A stretch of DNA of 64,000 nucleotides from Strigamia acuminata (lineage: Eukaryota; Arthropoda; Chilopoda; Geophilomorpha; Linotaeniidae). Numbering within the stretch: position 1 is the stretch's first letter; the number at the start of each line of letters is the position of its first letter. Location of the stretch: the NCBI GenBank assembly GCA_949358305.1, contig OX442319.1, positions 12,400,001-12,464,000 on the forward strand. Direction: 5' to 3'. A model generated the notes under the pieces. It had not been told where the DNA came from. It saw nothing but the letters and a program-made list of their open reading frames with translations, and did not search any database. The translations under genes and the position numbers were made by a program. This document shows positions 55,115 to 64,000 of the stretch, in pieces.

Positions 55115-55620
55115 TCAACTTTTAATCGATTGCACATAATAATACAGTATATCATTACATACAAAAGTCAACTGCGGATTTCAGGAAATCAGTTCGAACC
55201 TTTGTCTTGCCAGGACAAAACTTCAAGTATATGCCGAGCCATCTGAAGGTTTCTTCAATCTGCAAAACAAATTAAATTAGAAATTAGAAATTAGAAATAA
55301 AAAGTTTACTTTGTCTGCAGTTTACAGAATGTGGTCACAGGCAGTGAACCTTTCCCTAAATCCCTCAACGCCCTACAAAAACACAAAAAACTCAATCAGC
55401 AATTAAAATACGGTAATCAATTGCAGCACTCACGGTAGTAAAGCTCTTCACTACCGGTAACGAAATAAATTTGTCAAGATCAAGTCCATTAACGTCATTA
55501 GCCTGCGTAAAAAAAACATAACTATAAGTTTACATTTGAACACGCAGCAATTGAGTCGTTCTACAATGTTCAACGCTTTCAGATGGCATAAACGGTAATC
55601 GGTGTAACAACTCTGCATAT
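55115..55620 (-). pseudogene. broken copy of the secreted cysteine-rich gene
   Basis: Exons 3-6 of the gene at 45323-46112 are recognisable here on the minus strand; exons 1 and 2 with the signal peptide are missing. Exon 5 has an in-frame TAA where the intact copy has CCGCAA-encoded Pro-Gln, and in exon 6 a conserved Cys is Trp (FRWLG). The small gap after exon 3 is about 2 nt shorter than in the intact copy, and exon 4 is rearranged. Clearly non-functional. Confidence 0.75.
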
Positions 55621-55890
55621 AACCCATATTTACTTAAGTTGCATCCTTGCCGTGCTGCAATAAATAGCTGAGATTATTTCTGCATTCCGCAACCTTTTTA
55701 GAAAAATTGAAGAAAAATTTGGACAAGTTGCGGAAATTAAAAATTTTTTTAAAACAATTTGGGAAAATTAATCAAAATTTCGAAAGATATTTCACTTAAC
55801 TTATTTGGACAAATTCGAGAATTTTTTTAAAAAAAGATATGCAATTTTTTCCTGTATTGTGATTGGTCTGCAGCGTTACTATGACTCGCT
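55621..55890 (+). other. start of zinc-finger unit 3 upstream block
   Basis: About 55680-55890 matches 48560-48760 of unit 2. The block is interrupted at TCGCT (55886-55890) by the copia element and resumes at 62744. Confidence 0.6.
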
Positions 55891-56323
55891 TGATAAGTCC
55901 GTGGAGGCCAGGAAACATCGGAAAGGAGTTGAAACCAGCTTAAAATGTGCGGGGAGTTCGCACTTCGCGCCCGCCATGTTTTAATCACATGAAAACATAA
56001 AAGCAACTGGGTTTGAGGCTAATTGGTCTCAAACCGTACAAAGTATAACAATAGGACAAATCAATAGCAACAAGCATTGATTTGTTCTTTACAATATAAG
56101 TAATTGTTAACCTAGGCATAATTAACCGATAAACAACACGGAAAACAACATTTATCGCTCTCTCAAGCAGACGACACAAGAAACATAGAATATGTGTGTT
56201 AACACATAAGAGTAGCATTAATATGCGCTACACGGGTATCCAAAGGATGCCAACACACATATCTGCCATGCCTATCCAGAAATGCATGGGGAAACGGACA
56301 AAATAATTAATCGCACATTAATA
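55891..56323 (-). repeat. copia 3' LTR
   Basis: 433 bp; on the + strand it begins TGATAAGTCC and ends CACATTAATA. Identical to the other LTR except GGGGAGTTCG here versus GGGGAGCTCG at 62311-62743. Confidence 0.95.
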
Positions 56324-56334
56324 AATCCCCCTTC
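56324..56334 (-). promoter_or_regulatory. copia polypurine tract
   Basis: GAAGGGGGATT on the minus strand lies directly before the 3' LTR, a few bases after the gag-pol stop. Confidence 0.75.
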
Positions 56335-56340
56335 GATTAA

Positions 56341-59300
56341 TCAATTTGTCGCGACAAAAATGTGCTCGCACAGCGCGTCCAATTTTGCGCGAGACAACCA
56401 CTTTGTCATGATGTCCGCAACGTTGAGGGTCCCTGGGATATGCCTGATCCGAAAAACACCTTTTTCGAACCAGTCGCGCAAGAAATGCAGCTTCACGTCT
56501 ATGTGTTTGTTTGCGCGATTTTCTATGCGGTTTTTCGCATATTGAATCGCAGGCATCGAATCGGCATAAACACATGGTATTTCCCGGTCAAACCCGTCAA
56601 TCATCACTTCCGCGTCAAATATGCGTTCTAACCAAATTATCTCCTTCACACCGTCCACAACCGCCAAGAATTCGCTTTCCATAATGGAAAGAGCGGTAAT
56701 GGTCTGCTTATGGCAGTTCCAGGAGACGGGGACACCACCCAGATAGATAATGTGCCCGCCAAAACTTCGGCGCTTGTCTTGGTCCAGTGCGTAAGACGCA
56801 TCTGTGTAAACAGTTAACTTGTCACTTTGGCAGTTCCCAAGATTAATGGAGAAATTCGGCGTATTAGCCAGGTAACGCAACACTTGAAGCAGCATGTTTA
56901 CGTGTCGTGTCGAGTGAGTCTCGTTGTATTGAGACAATACAATTACAGAAAACAAGATATCGGGTCTTGTGCGACTTGCGATGAAGAGCAAACTTCCGAC
57001 AAGAGACCGATATGGAAAACTCGAATTAACACGTTCTCCCGTTTGGACTTTTTGGATCATAGTGCCGGGCGTGCCAGGCACTCTAACACGGTGAGATGGG
57101 TCAATACCGTATTGCTTGCAGAGCTTCGCAATATAGGTGCGTTGATGAATGAGGATATTCCCCCCGTCCCTACAAAACTCAATCCCTAATAAAAGGGTGA
57201 CGGGGCCCAAATTGACAATCTCAAAGGATTGTTGAATCCATTCTAAAACGCACTCTTCTGCCAACTCATCCCTCGAAAATAATACAATATCGTCGACGTA
57301 AAAGATGAGTATGGCGTCCGAACCCAAGCTATACACACAGTTAAGACCCAAAACCGGTTCAAAACCTATTTCAATCAGCTGGTCGTGTAAGCGCTGGTAC
57401 CACATACGACCAGACTGATGAAGCCCATAGAGAGATTTTCTCAACTCCCAACATTTGTGTTGGTTTTCAGGTGTTCGATATCCCTTGGGGATGTTGATGT
57501 ACTGCACCTCATCGAGGTCCCCATATAGATATGCGGCCTTGATGTCAAGGTGTAAGTCACGCCAGCTCCTTAATACTACAAGAGTACAAAAGAACATCAT
57601 GACCAACACAAAGTTGACTACGGGGGAGAAGACCTCCGTAAAGTCAATGCCGGGCTTCTGCTTGAACCCTTGTGCAACAAGACGAGCACGATATCTGCTA
57701 ATCGCACCCGTATGATCCCTTTTGAGTTTATAAATCCACTTTAATCCTAGCAAGGTTTTATCCTTGACTTCACTTTTGTCAACCTCAACATACACCTCTC
57801 GTTCTTTAAAGATGTCGATTTCGTCCTCCATTGCCCTTTCCCAATCAGGTTTCCCAACACCTGTCACAGCCTCTTCGTAGGTGTCAGGCTCTACCGAGCA
57901 GCAACCAGCAAAACCGACATTGATGTCTTTGAAGTTGAACAATTCCGAGATATACTCGTATCCCTCGTCCCGACACCACCGCACAACTTCAACACGACTT
58001 CGAATTCTGTCATGCTTTGGTGAAATGTAATAAACATCAACCTGCCCAGCCGTTGCGCCTGATTTTCGCACAGACTGCCGTCTTTGCCATTTAGACATGT
58101 CCAACGGCAATAACCCACCAGCTGGGACTGTGCGTTCCCCTGTATCCTTTCCTTTTCGTGGGGGATTACGACGCACAGGTGTAGGTGACGTTCGGGGGGA
58201 TAGTTGAGGACTCGCATCAGGATCCTCAATTTCATCCTCGTCATCGGGGTAAATATTGAAGAAATTCTCATCATCCCCCTTTGCCCCACCAATTTCATCA
58301 ACATTTGCATCTCTAAGGACATCTTGCACTATATCCTCGATGACATCTTCCACGACACCAGCGTCCCCAACTTGTTCAGGTGCCTTTTCGGGCGCAGGTT
58401 CCTGAATTGGGGGTGGGGGAACCACTGCTTCCGGTAGGGGGCCACCATGAACGCTGTCGTCGTCTGACGAGGAGCCATCCTCGTTTGAAGAATCAGACAC
58501 GCTGTCGAAATATGAGGGGCTCGAGGGAGGAATTTTCAAATTTTCATACCAAAAATTCTGTTCCAATATTTTGACATGTTTCGAGAGGAACACTTGGTTC
58601 CGTTTCGGGTCCCAAATTCGATACCCACGGGTGGAAGCCGCATAACCAATTAATGCCCCTGCCCACGCCCTTTCTTTCAATTTCCCACCCCTTGTCTGGG
58701 AAGGAATGTGGACATATGTCAACGCCCCAATGCATTTGACATGACGCAGGGACAATTTCTTATTGTAAAACACATTGTAAGGTGTTTTCCCTCCTAATCC
58801 CGTGTGTGGGAATCGATTTTTCAAATAAACGACAGAAACTGCAAGTTCTGCCCACAAAGTCGGGGAAAAATCATTCTCAAAAAGAAAGGCCCGGATTCCA
58901 TTAAGAATGGTGCGGTTCGCTCGCTCAGCAACCGAATTCATCTCGGGGCTGTATGTATTCGTCCTCATACATTTCAACCCTATGCTATCAGTATAAGCAT
59001 TCCATTGTCTCGATATGAACTCCCCACCATTGTCAGTTTTAGTGGCCTTGACCTTTTTAGAAGTAAGCCGTTCAATTTCCGTCAACCACTTCTTGAAATG
59101 ACCCAAAACTTCATCTTTTGTTTTCATGATGATAATCCACATTAGTCGGGAGAAATCATCGACCATAATTAGGTAATAAAATGCCCCACCAATGCTCTTA
59201 ACCGGTGAGGGCCCCCAAACATCTAAGTGAACAATTTCCAAAATCCCTTTAGTGGAGATATTAATAATGGGAGGAAAGCTTGCACGTGTGCTTTTCGCCC

Positions 59301-61152
59301 TCGAACAAGCATCGCAAGCCGACAATTCAGTGTTGGAAAGTTTCAGCCCAAATACTTCATCGGATTTTTCCAACAATGCAATCCCTTTTGCATTAAGGTG
59401 CCCAAAACGTGAATGCCAAACATCCATCGTTTGGGGTTTGTCAGGTTTAAAAAGAGCTTTGTTCCCACCATTATCTTTCAAATTGTTTTGTACAACTTGT
59501 TTGGAAATCTTCGGGGTCTTTGATTTATCCCCATTGTTGGCTATCAAGCCGACCTGTTTGTTGTTCAAACCATTCATCTTCTGACTCGGACTCGCATTAT
59601 TTGCCACGATCGCTTGCGCATCATTCGCAGTATTTACTTGCCCCTTATTCGCAATTGCAGGTTTCCCTGTCTTACTCAAATTTTGGGTTAATGCAGTCTT
59701 AAAATCTAAATGAGTTAGTAATGAATTAACAATTTCTTCACCCTTTAAAGGTGGACTAGGCTTCACTGCCGCATTCTGTTGCGCAGGTAATGCAGCAGCG
59801 TTAACAATGTGCGCAGTATTCACTTGACAATTGACTTTATACATCCTATCACTCGTACGAGTCGCAGTGATAGAAGGCGCATCAATACTGTCATGAAAAA
59901 TGGACATTTTTCCATTCTTTACAAATGTGGTAGCCCCAGCTTCATCTGCACGACCTAATGAAATCAGATTCTTTCTGAAGTTTGGAGCGTAGAAGACATT
60001 TTTCAATTGTAATTCCCGTTTCTTTTGTCCATAAAGGGATATCAATGTCACAGTCCCGATGCCCTCGATTTTCGACTTTCCTTCGCCCTGCTGGACGCTG
60101 TAACCAGTTAATGGTTTGAAGTCGGAGAACCAAGACTTGTTGAACGAGAAATGGTCCGTCGCTCCTGTGTCGACGTACCATTGCGAATCAAAGTTCGCAT
60201 GTGACACCAACGATACGACAGGAGGTTGCTCTTGATTCGAAATCGCTGCGGAGAAGTAAGAGATGGGGACGTCATCAAAAATATTCATTTGGGTGACGGC
60301 GGCCTTTTGCCGGCCTTTTCCACGTGATTTTCCTCGTGGATTGCCCCTAAACTGTCCTGTTGATCCGCCTCTTCCAGTAAGTTGCTGTTTAGGTGGAGAA
60401 GGGCAGTCGCGGGAAAAATGGCCTGTCCCACCGCAGGTAAAACACACACGTGGGGAACTGGGCGCGGTTCCGCCGCGTCCACGTTGACCACTGCCTCCGC
60501 CAAAGAAGGCTCCAGTGTTTTCCAACGGTGTCGGGTTGGGCACTCCAAATTCGTCCCCCTTCTCGTAAAGGCGATTATACTCGCCTAAAAGTCTTTCTTT
60601 CACGGCAGCGGCCGTAAAGTCCGGGTCGGGCCAGTGATACACTGTCTGTTTGACTGGCTCGAATTGGGGCGGCAAAAGGTCCAAGTACTGGAAAGCGTGG
60701 AACTCATCCGAGACCACAATCTTCACGTCGGCGAGTTGTGTAACTTTCCGGTCGACACGGGAAGTAAAGACGACCATCTCTTCATCCTCCCGTAGACACA
60801 TATCGAGGAATTCCCGCCGGAGTCGGGCTTTGCGTGCACGCGTGGTCGGCTGGTAAGCCGCTTTCAGCGCTTCCCACACACCCTTCGCGGTTGGGTGGGC
60901 CACAGCCACGACTTGCTGTGGTTCGTTGCAAGCCAGACAGATGGTGGAGCGGGCTTTTTCTTCGCCCTTTTCGTAGTCACGAATTTCCTTTGCCGGCGAT
61001 CCAGCAGGCGATTCCTTGATTTTGCCGGTCACATGTCCCCAAACACTGTATGATTGAAGCAAAAGCTGGATTTGCATGCTCCAGGTGGGGTAATTGGAGC
61101 CGTCCAGTTTGCGTACATCCTTGTAATCATCATGTCGGTCCCAATTCGACAT
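56341..61152 (-). CDS. copia Gag-Pol polyprotein, intact
   Basis: The first in-frame ATG is at 61152 (MSNWDRHDDY), giving about 1,603 residues. Domains in order: UBN2-type gag (about 10-220), CCHC knuckle CFTCGGTGHFSRDC (about 240), aspartic protease WYVDTGATDHF (about 325), GAG-pre-integrase (VWHSRFGHLNAKG, about 590) and integrase core (VDDFSRLMW, KTDNGGEF, NSVAERANRTI, about 650-780). A Pro/Asp-rich linker follows, then reverse transcriptase (LDIKAAYLYGD, FYVDDIVLFS, about 1110-1350) and RNase H (YTDASYALD, LSIMESEFLAV, about 1480-1600). The integrase-before-RT order defines Ty1/copia. All catalytic motifs are present and there is no internal stop. Confidence 0.96.
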   Translation of the reverse strand: MSNWDRHDDYKDVRKLDGSNYPTWSMQIQLLLQSYSVWGHVTGKIKESPAGSPAKEIRDYEKGEEKARSTICLACNEPQQVVAVAHPTAKGVWEALKAAYQPTTRARKARLRREFLDMCLREDEEMVVFTSRVDRKVTQLADVKIVVSDEFHAFQYLDLLPPQFEPVKQTVYHWPDPDFTAAAVKERLLGEYNRLYEKGDEFGVPNPTPLENTGAFFGGGSGQRGRGGTAPSSPRVCFTCGGTGHFSRDCPSPPKQQLTGRGGSTGQFRGNPRGKSRGKGRQKAAVTQMNIFDDVPISYFSAAISNQEQPPVVSLVSHANFDSQWYVDTGATDHFSFNKSWFSDFKPLTGYSVQQGEGKSKIEGIGTVTLISLYGQKKRELQLKNVFYAPNFRKNLISLGRADEAGATTFVKNGKMSIFHDSIDAPSITATRTSDRMYKVNCQVNTAHIVNAAALPAQQNAAVKPSPPLKGEEIVNSLLTHLDFKTALTQNLSKTGKPAIANKGQVNTANDAQAIVANNASPSQKMNGLNNKQVGLIANNGDKSKTPKISKQVVQNNLKDNGGNKALFKPDKPQTMDVWHSRFGHLNAKGIALLEKSDEVFGLKLSNTELSACDACSRAKSTRASFPPIINISTKGILEIVHLDVWGPSPVKSIGGAFYYLIMVDDFSRLMWIIIMKTKDEVLGHFKKWLTEIERLTSKKVKATKTDNGGEFISRQWNAYTDSIGLKCMRTNTYSPEMNSVAERANRTILNGIRAFLFENDFSPTLWAELAVSVVYLKNRFPHTGLGGKTPYNVFYNKKLSLRHVKCIGALTYVHIPSQTRGGKLKERAWAGALIGYAASTRGYRIWDPKRNQVFLSKHVKILEQNFWYENLKIPPSSPSYFDSVSDSSNEDGSSSDDDSVHGGPLPEAVVPPPPIQEPAPEKAPEQVGDAGVVEDVIEDIVQDVLRDANVDEIGGAKGDDENFFNIYPDDEDEIEDPDASPQLSPRTSPTPVRRNPPRKGKDTGERTVPAGGLLPLDMSKWQRRQSVRKSGATAGQVDVYYISPKHDRIRSRVEVVRWCRDEGYEYISELFNFKDINVGFAGCCSVEPDTYEEAVTGVGKPDWERAMEDEIDIFKEREVYVEVDKSEVKDKTLLGLKWIYKLKRDHTGAISRYRARLVAQGFKQKPGIDFTEVFSPVVNFVLVMMFFCTLVVLRSWRDLHLDIKAAYLYGDLDEVQYINIPKGYRTPENQHKCWELRKSLYGLHQSGRMWYQRLHDQLIEIGFEPVLGLNCVYSLGSDAILIFYVDDIVLFSRDELAEECVLEWIQQSFEIVNLGPVTLLLGIEFCRDGGNILIHQRTYIAKLCKQYGIDPSHRVRVPGTPGTMIQKVQTGERVNSSFPYRSLVGSLLFIASRTRPDILFSVIVLSQYNETHSTRHVNMLLQVLRYLANTPNFSINLGNCQSDKLTVYTDASYALDQDKRRSFGGHIIYLGGVPVSWNCHKQTITALSIMESEFLAVVDGVKEIIWLERIFDAEVMIDGFDREIPCVYADSMPAIQYAKNRIENRANKHIDVKLHFLRDWFEKGVFRIRHIPGTLNVADIMTKWLSRAKLDALCEHIFVATN

Positions 61153-62297
61153 GGTGAAGAATTTGGTGAAAAATCGATGCACAAATCACAAAATTCACAA
61201 TTTCGACGAAAAACACTCGAAAAATTCACCAATTTGATGAAAACACACACTAATATTCACAATCCCGGTGAATATGCCGTGCAGAGAAGCGAAAATGCCC
61301 CCAAAAATTGAAGGCGAAACAATCACAAACTTCCCTTTGGGCACCTCAATAAGTGAGGTGAAAAACCCGAATCTGGTCGCCCTACTAGCTTCCGACCGAC
61401 CCACCTGGGGGCCGCGGGACGACTAGTTGGCCACGGACAAGCCCAGACCGGAATGAGACTGCACGTAGGCGACTGCCTAAAGGGTGCAGAATAAACAAAA
61501 GGACCCCAAAACAAAAACCTTAGGAATTAACAGAGTTTCACGGAAATAGCAACTAAAATACACTTTTCAGATGTGAAGTTGGCCAATTACGGGATCCTTG
61601 CGTCGTAATTGGTTCCCACGTTGCAGTAAACGTCGGCTTCACGTTGTCTTCGCACGGAACTGGGCTGACGTGCAGACCGCGTACACACTTCCGTGTATCG
61701 GCCAAAATCGATGTTGCGTACGTCCACGCCTTCGTACCCGCTTTCCTGGATGCGAAGCACGGAAATAACCGCCTGCACACACGCTTATCGTGTGCAGGAC
61801 TTCTCGGTGATCGCCAGATTAAATCCGCGAGTTGAATCTCGTCGTTCTTGACGAAAAATCCAACGAAAATGGCTGCCGGTGCAACAATCGTCGATTCGCG
61901 ACGATTTCTTCGCAAAATGACGGTTTCCAGACGTTCCCACGCTGGAAAGACACCAAATGCAGCGGCTAATCGACGTATTCGTTCGTCGAAACGTTGGGCG
62001 TGCGTGTGTCGTTCCGTACACACTCGTAGACACGCTAACTTCGCAAACAAAAATGGCGCCGCCCGGGAAAAACTCGGTTATATCGGCGAAAAATAAACGA
62101 AATGCAATGTTCCTTACACCGTTTTGCTCCAAATTCACTGTAGAATTGTCCGCACACGTTGTCACGGCTGTCCTTCGCGAAAAATTCCGGTTTTCGGCGA
62201 TACGTCTCGGCGACGATCTGCGACGAACTTCCGACGTTCGTTTTCGCCCGAAAAACCTCACGAACTCGTCAATAACCTGTTGGCCCGATCGTGAGAC
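61153..62297 (-). other. copia 5' leader, unusually long
   Basis: About 1.15 kb between the primer-binding site and the gag ATG. It is GC-richer than the host DNA and includes many CG dinucleotides and short minus-strand frames with no recognisable domain. A spliced or regulatory leader is possible. Confidence 0.6.
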
Positions 62298-62308
62298 CTC
62301 TGCTACCA
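62298..62308 (-). promoter_or_regulatory. copia primer-binding site for initiator tRNA-Met
   Basis: TGGTAGCAGAG on the minus strand, 2 nt inside the 5' LTR, is complementary to the 3' end of metazoan initiator tRNA-Met (CUCUGCUACCA). Confidence 0.85.
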
Positions 62309-62310
62309 TT

Positions 62311-62743
62311 TGATAAGTCCGTGGAGGCCAGGAAACATCGGAAAGGAGTTGAAACCAGCTTAAAATGTGCGGGGAGCTCGCACTTCGCGCCCGCCATGTT
62401 TTAATCACATGAAAACATAAAAGCAACTGGGTTTGAGGCTAATTGGTCTCAAACCGTACAAAGTATAACAATAGGACAAATCAATAGCAACAAGCATTGA
62501 TTTGTTCTTTACAATATAAGTAATTGTTAACCTAGGCATAATTAACCGATAAACAACACGGAAAACAACATTTATCGCTCTCTCAAGCAGACGACACAAG
62601 AAACATAGAATATGTGTGTTAACACATAAGAGTAGCATTAATATGCGCTACACGGGTATCCAAAGGATGCCAACACACATATCTGCCATGCCTATCCAGA
62701 AATGCATGGGGAAACGGACAAAATAATTAATCGCACATTAATA
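62311..62743 (-). repeat. copia 5' LTR
   Basis: 433 bp, partner of 55891-56323, followed by the second TCGCT target copy at 62744-62748. Confidence 0.95.
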
Positions 62744-62748
62744 TCGCT

Positions 62749-63619
62749 TCTGTTACTACGCACTACGATAGTTTCTATGGCAACTGCTGTTATCTTTGTG
62801 TTTTTCAAGTTTGAAGTATCGCACTTTTTCGCTCACGCACGATCAAACGCATTTTTATTTCGTTTGAAAGGTGTCGGAGTTGTTAACACTACAAAAATGG
62901 TAGCGGACGATTGCTAAAGGTAAATGGAATCTATAAATTTTCTTTTTGAGTAATAATCTAAATTTTTTTTATTCCATTTTCGTGCAACGAACGTTAGGCC
63001 TAACTCGTGGTATTGAATTCGATCTTTGCCCACAAGAACTCCTTTCTACCGCATTCTTTTTGATCAGGTAAACCAAATGACTAAATAAAATCTTTGTACA
63101 TTATTTAAACTTTAAAGATTGTGACTATATGGATGAAACCAACAGAGTACAAACTGTGTGTTCTGGCAACTAAAATAATTTAGTTGGTGGGTGTTTAGTC
63201 AACTCAAGTATAAATTTAGTTGATTAAACCAAAGATTTTGATTGTCTGTTGTAGTGTTGCTTCAATAAAACTATTTCATACAGAATAAAAACATGTTTAG
63301 TCACTTTCTGTAAATTTCATTTAACAAATTTATTTAGTTCGACCAACCAAACTCATGCAACAAAATAATTTTATCTCGTAACTTAATAGTTGGTTGTCAC
63401 CTATTTTAATAAAAATATTGCTTGCAACAAATTTAATAATAGCTGTCATGACAAAACGTTTTTTAAAGATTTGTAAAGATTTGCAATTATAGGGTGCGTT
63501 TTTCCTATTTAGAGTATATAGTACCTCAGTATTATTAAATTAAAACTCAACTTAATTAATTAATTGTTATTTTTTAAATTTCAGAATCATTAACATCTTG
63601 TTACTTTACGGAAATAAAA
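62749..63619 (+). promoter_or_regulatory. upstream and leader of zinc-finger unit 3
   Basis: Homologous to 32640-33180 plus 39050-39396, without MITE or DIRS insertions, so it shows the ancestral unit. The 6-codon upstream ORF is at 62897-62917, donor AAAG/GTAAAT follows, the second leader exon ends GATCAG/GTAAAC near 63066, and the TTTCAG acceptor is at about 63583. Confidence 0.6.
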
Positions 63620-64000
63620 ATGAAGAGTAATCGCCAGGATTATTGTTGCAATCTGTGCGAATATTCGGGTTTGCGCTATTCACTTTTGGAACAGCACATG
63701 CTTAAACACACTGGTGAAAAGCCTTTCAAATGTCAAATGTGTTCACTTTCATTTCGACTTAAAACTTGTATGACTGTCCACATGCGAATTCACACTGGAG
63801 AAAAACCATTCAAGTGCCATTTGTGTGATTATTCTTGCAATCAAAATGGGGATTTAATAAGACATGTATTAACCCACACAGGAGAAAAACCATTCAAGTG
63901 CCATTTGTGTGCTTATTCTTCTGCTCTTAGAGGGAATTTAAAAACACATCTATTAACCCACACAAGAGAAAAACCATTCAAGTGCCATTTGTGTGATTAT
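63620..64000 (+). CDS. C2H2 zinc-finger protein (unit 3), cut by window end
   Basis: The frame from ATG 63620 starts MKSNRQDYCCNLCEYSG and is open to the window edge. Four complete fingers and the start of a fifth are seen with HTGEKPFKC linkers; the first two fingers match the first two of unit 1, and later fingers have the CHLC(D/A)YS core. No disabling change is seen in this part. The long leader is interrupted by the copia insertion, which may affect expression. Confidence 0.85.
   Translation, partial: MKSNRQDYCCNLCEYSGLRYSLLEQHMLKHTGEKPFKCQMCSLSFRLKTCMTVHMRIHTGEKPFKCHLCDYSCNQNGDLIRHVLTHTGEKPFKCHLCAYSSALRGNLKTHLLTHTREKPFKCHLCDY

Larger units (their letters stand above)
55891..62743 (-). 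mobile_element. complete young Ty1/copia retrotransposon (6,853 bp)
   Basis: Two 433-bp LTRs (55891-56323, 62311-62743) differ at one visible position. The target TCGCT is duplicated (55886-55890 and 62744-62748), and zinc-finger unit 1 shows the uninterrupted site (GACTCGCTTCTGTTAC). A primer-binding site, polypurine tract and one long intact gag-pol frame are present. The insertion is therefore recent and the element may be competent. It splits the upstream region of zinc-finger unit 3. Confidence 0.96.

Noticed and set aside
61785-62426. 213-codon minus-strand frame crossing the copia leader and 5' LTR
   Set aside because: It starts inside the LTR, spans the primer-binding site and has no recognisable motif; likely chance in GC-rich leader.

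Overview
The window looks like nuclear DNA of an invertebrate animal, most likely an arthropod. It has spliceosomal introns of about 60-110 nt, C2H2 zinc-finger genes, an ARM-BTB gene resembling ARMC5, and copia, DIRS, Tc1/mariner, hAT-like and CACTA-like transposons. One pentamer array is of the TTAGG/TCAGG type known from arthropod telomeres. I cannot name the species. Paralogy between copies inside the window gives most of the evidence for gene models, frameshifts and empty transposon sites.

Layout: 1-3174 is the 3' end of an LTR retrotransposon (terminal ORF, polypurine tract, 1,420-bp LTR with a chain of hairpins). It ends inside a NACHT-family gene, leaving a C-terminal stump (3177-3725). 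From about 4.5 to 30.8 kb lies a cluster of NLR-like genes: one frameshifted copy (5249-8271), two intact + strand copies (12200-15280, 20611-23729) and one intact - strand copy (25264-28422). Each has a noncoding leader exon, a short first coding exon that in three copies encodes a predicted N-myristoylation signal, and one exon of nearly 3 kb with the NACHT ATPase and degenerate leucine-rich C-terminus. About 2 kb of upstream DNA was duplicated with each gene. The third copy and the inverted copy form a large inverted repeat.

From 31 to 64 kb three gene families alternate. (i) A helical, unrecognised single-exon family has one intact copy (31083-32114), one copy with a single nonsense codon (51294-52352) and one deleted relic (about 43750-44099). 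(ii) A C2H2 zinc-finger unit is present three times in the same orientation (coding at 39397-40224, 49936-50450 and 63620 to the window end), each with a conserved upstream leader. (iii) A small, six-exon, cysteine-rich secreted protein gene lies at 45323-46112 (-), with a broken copy at 55115-55620. A single-exon ARMC5-like gene sits at 41272-43581.

The zinc-finger units are heavily invaded. Unit 1 carries an hAT-like MITE (33190-39039) that contains a 78-bp-arm inverted repeat and is split by a nearly intact DIRS retrotransposon (33555-39028). Unit 2 carries a sister MITE whose core is the TTAGG/TCAGG array. Unit 3 carries a very young copia element (55891-62743; LTRs differ at one site, 5-bp target duplication, intact gag-pol). 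A GGAAGGTCGTT minisatellite fills 54170-55110.

The most notable biological content is the cluster of NACHT/NLR-like genes with a lipidation-type leader exon, candidate innate-immune receptors. The strongest new sequence signals are the hairpin chain in the LTR and the nested, empty-site-verified transposons.
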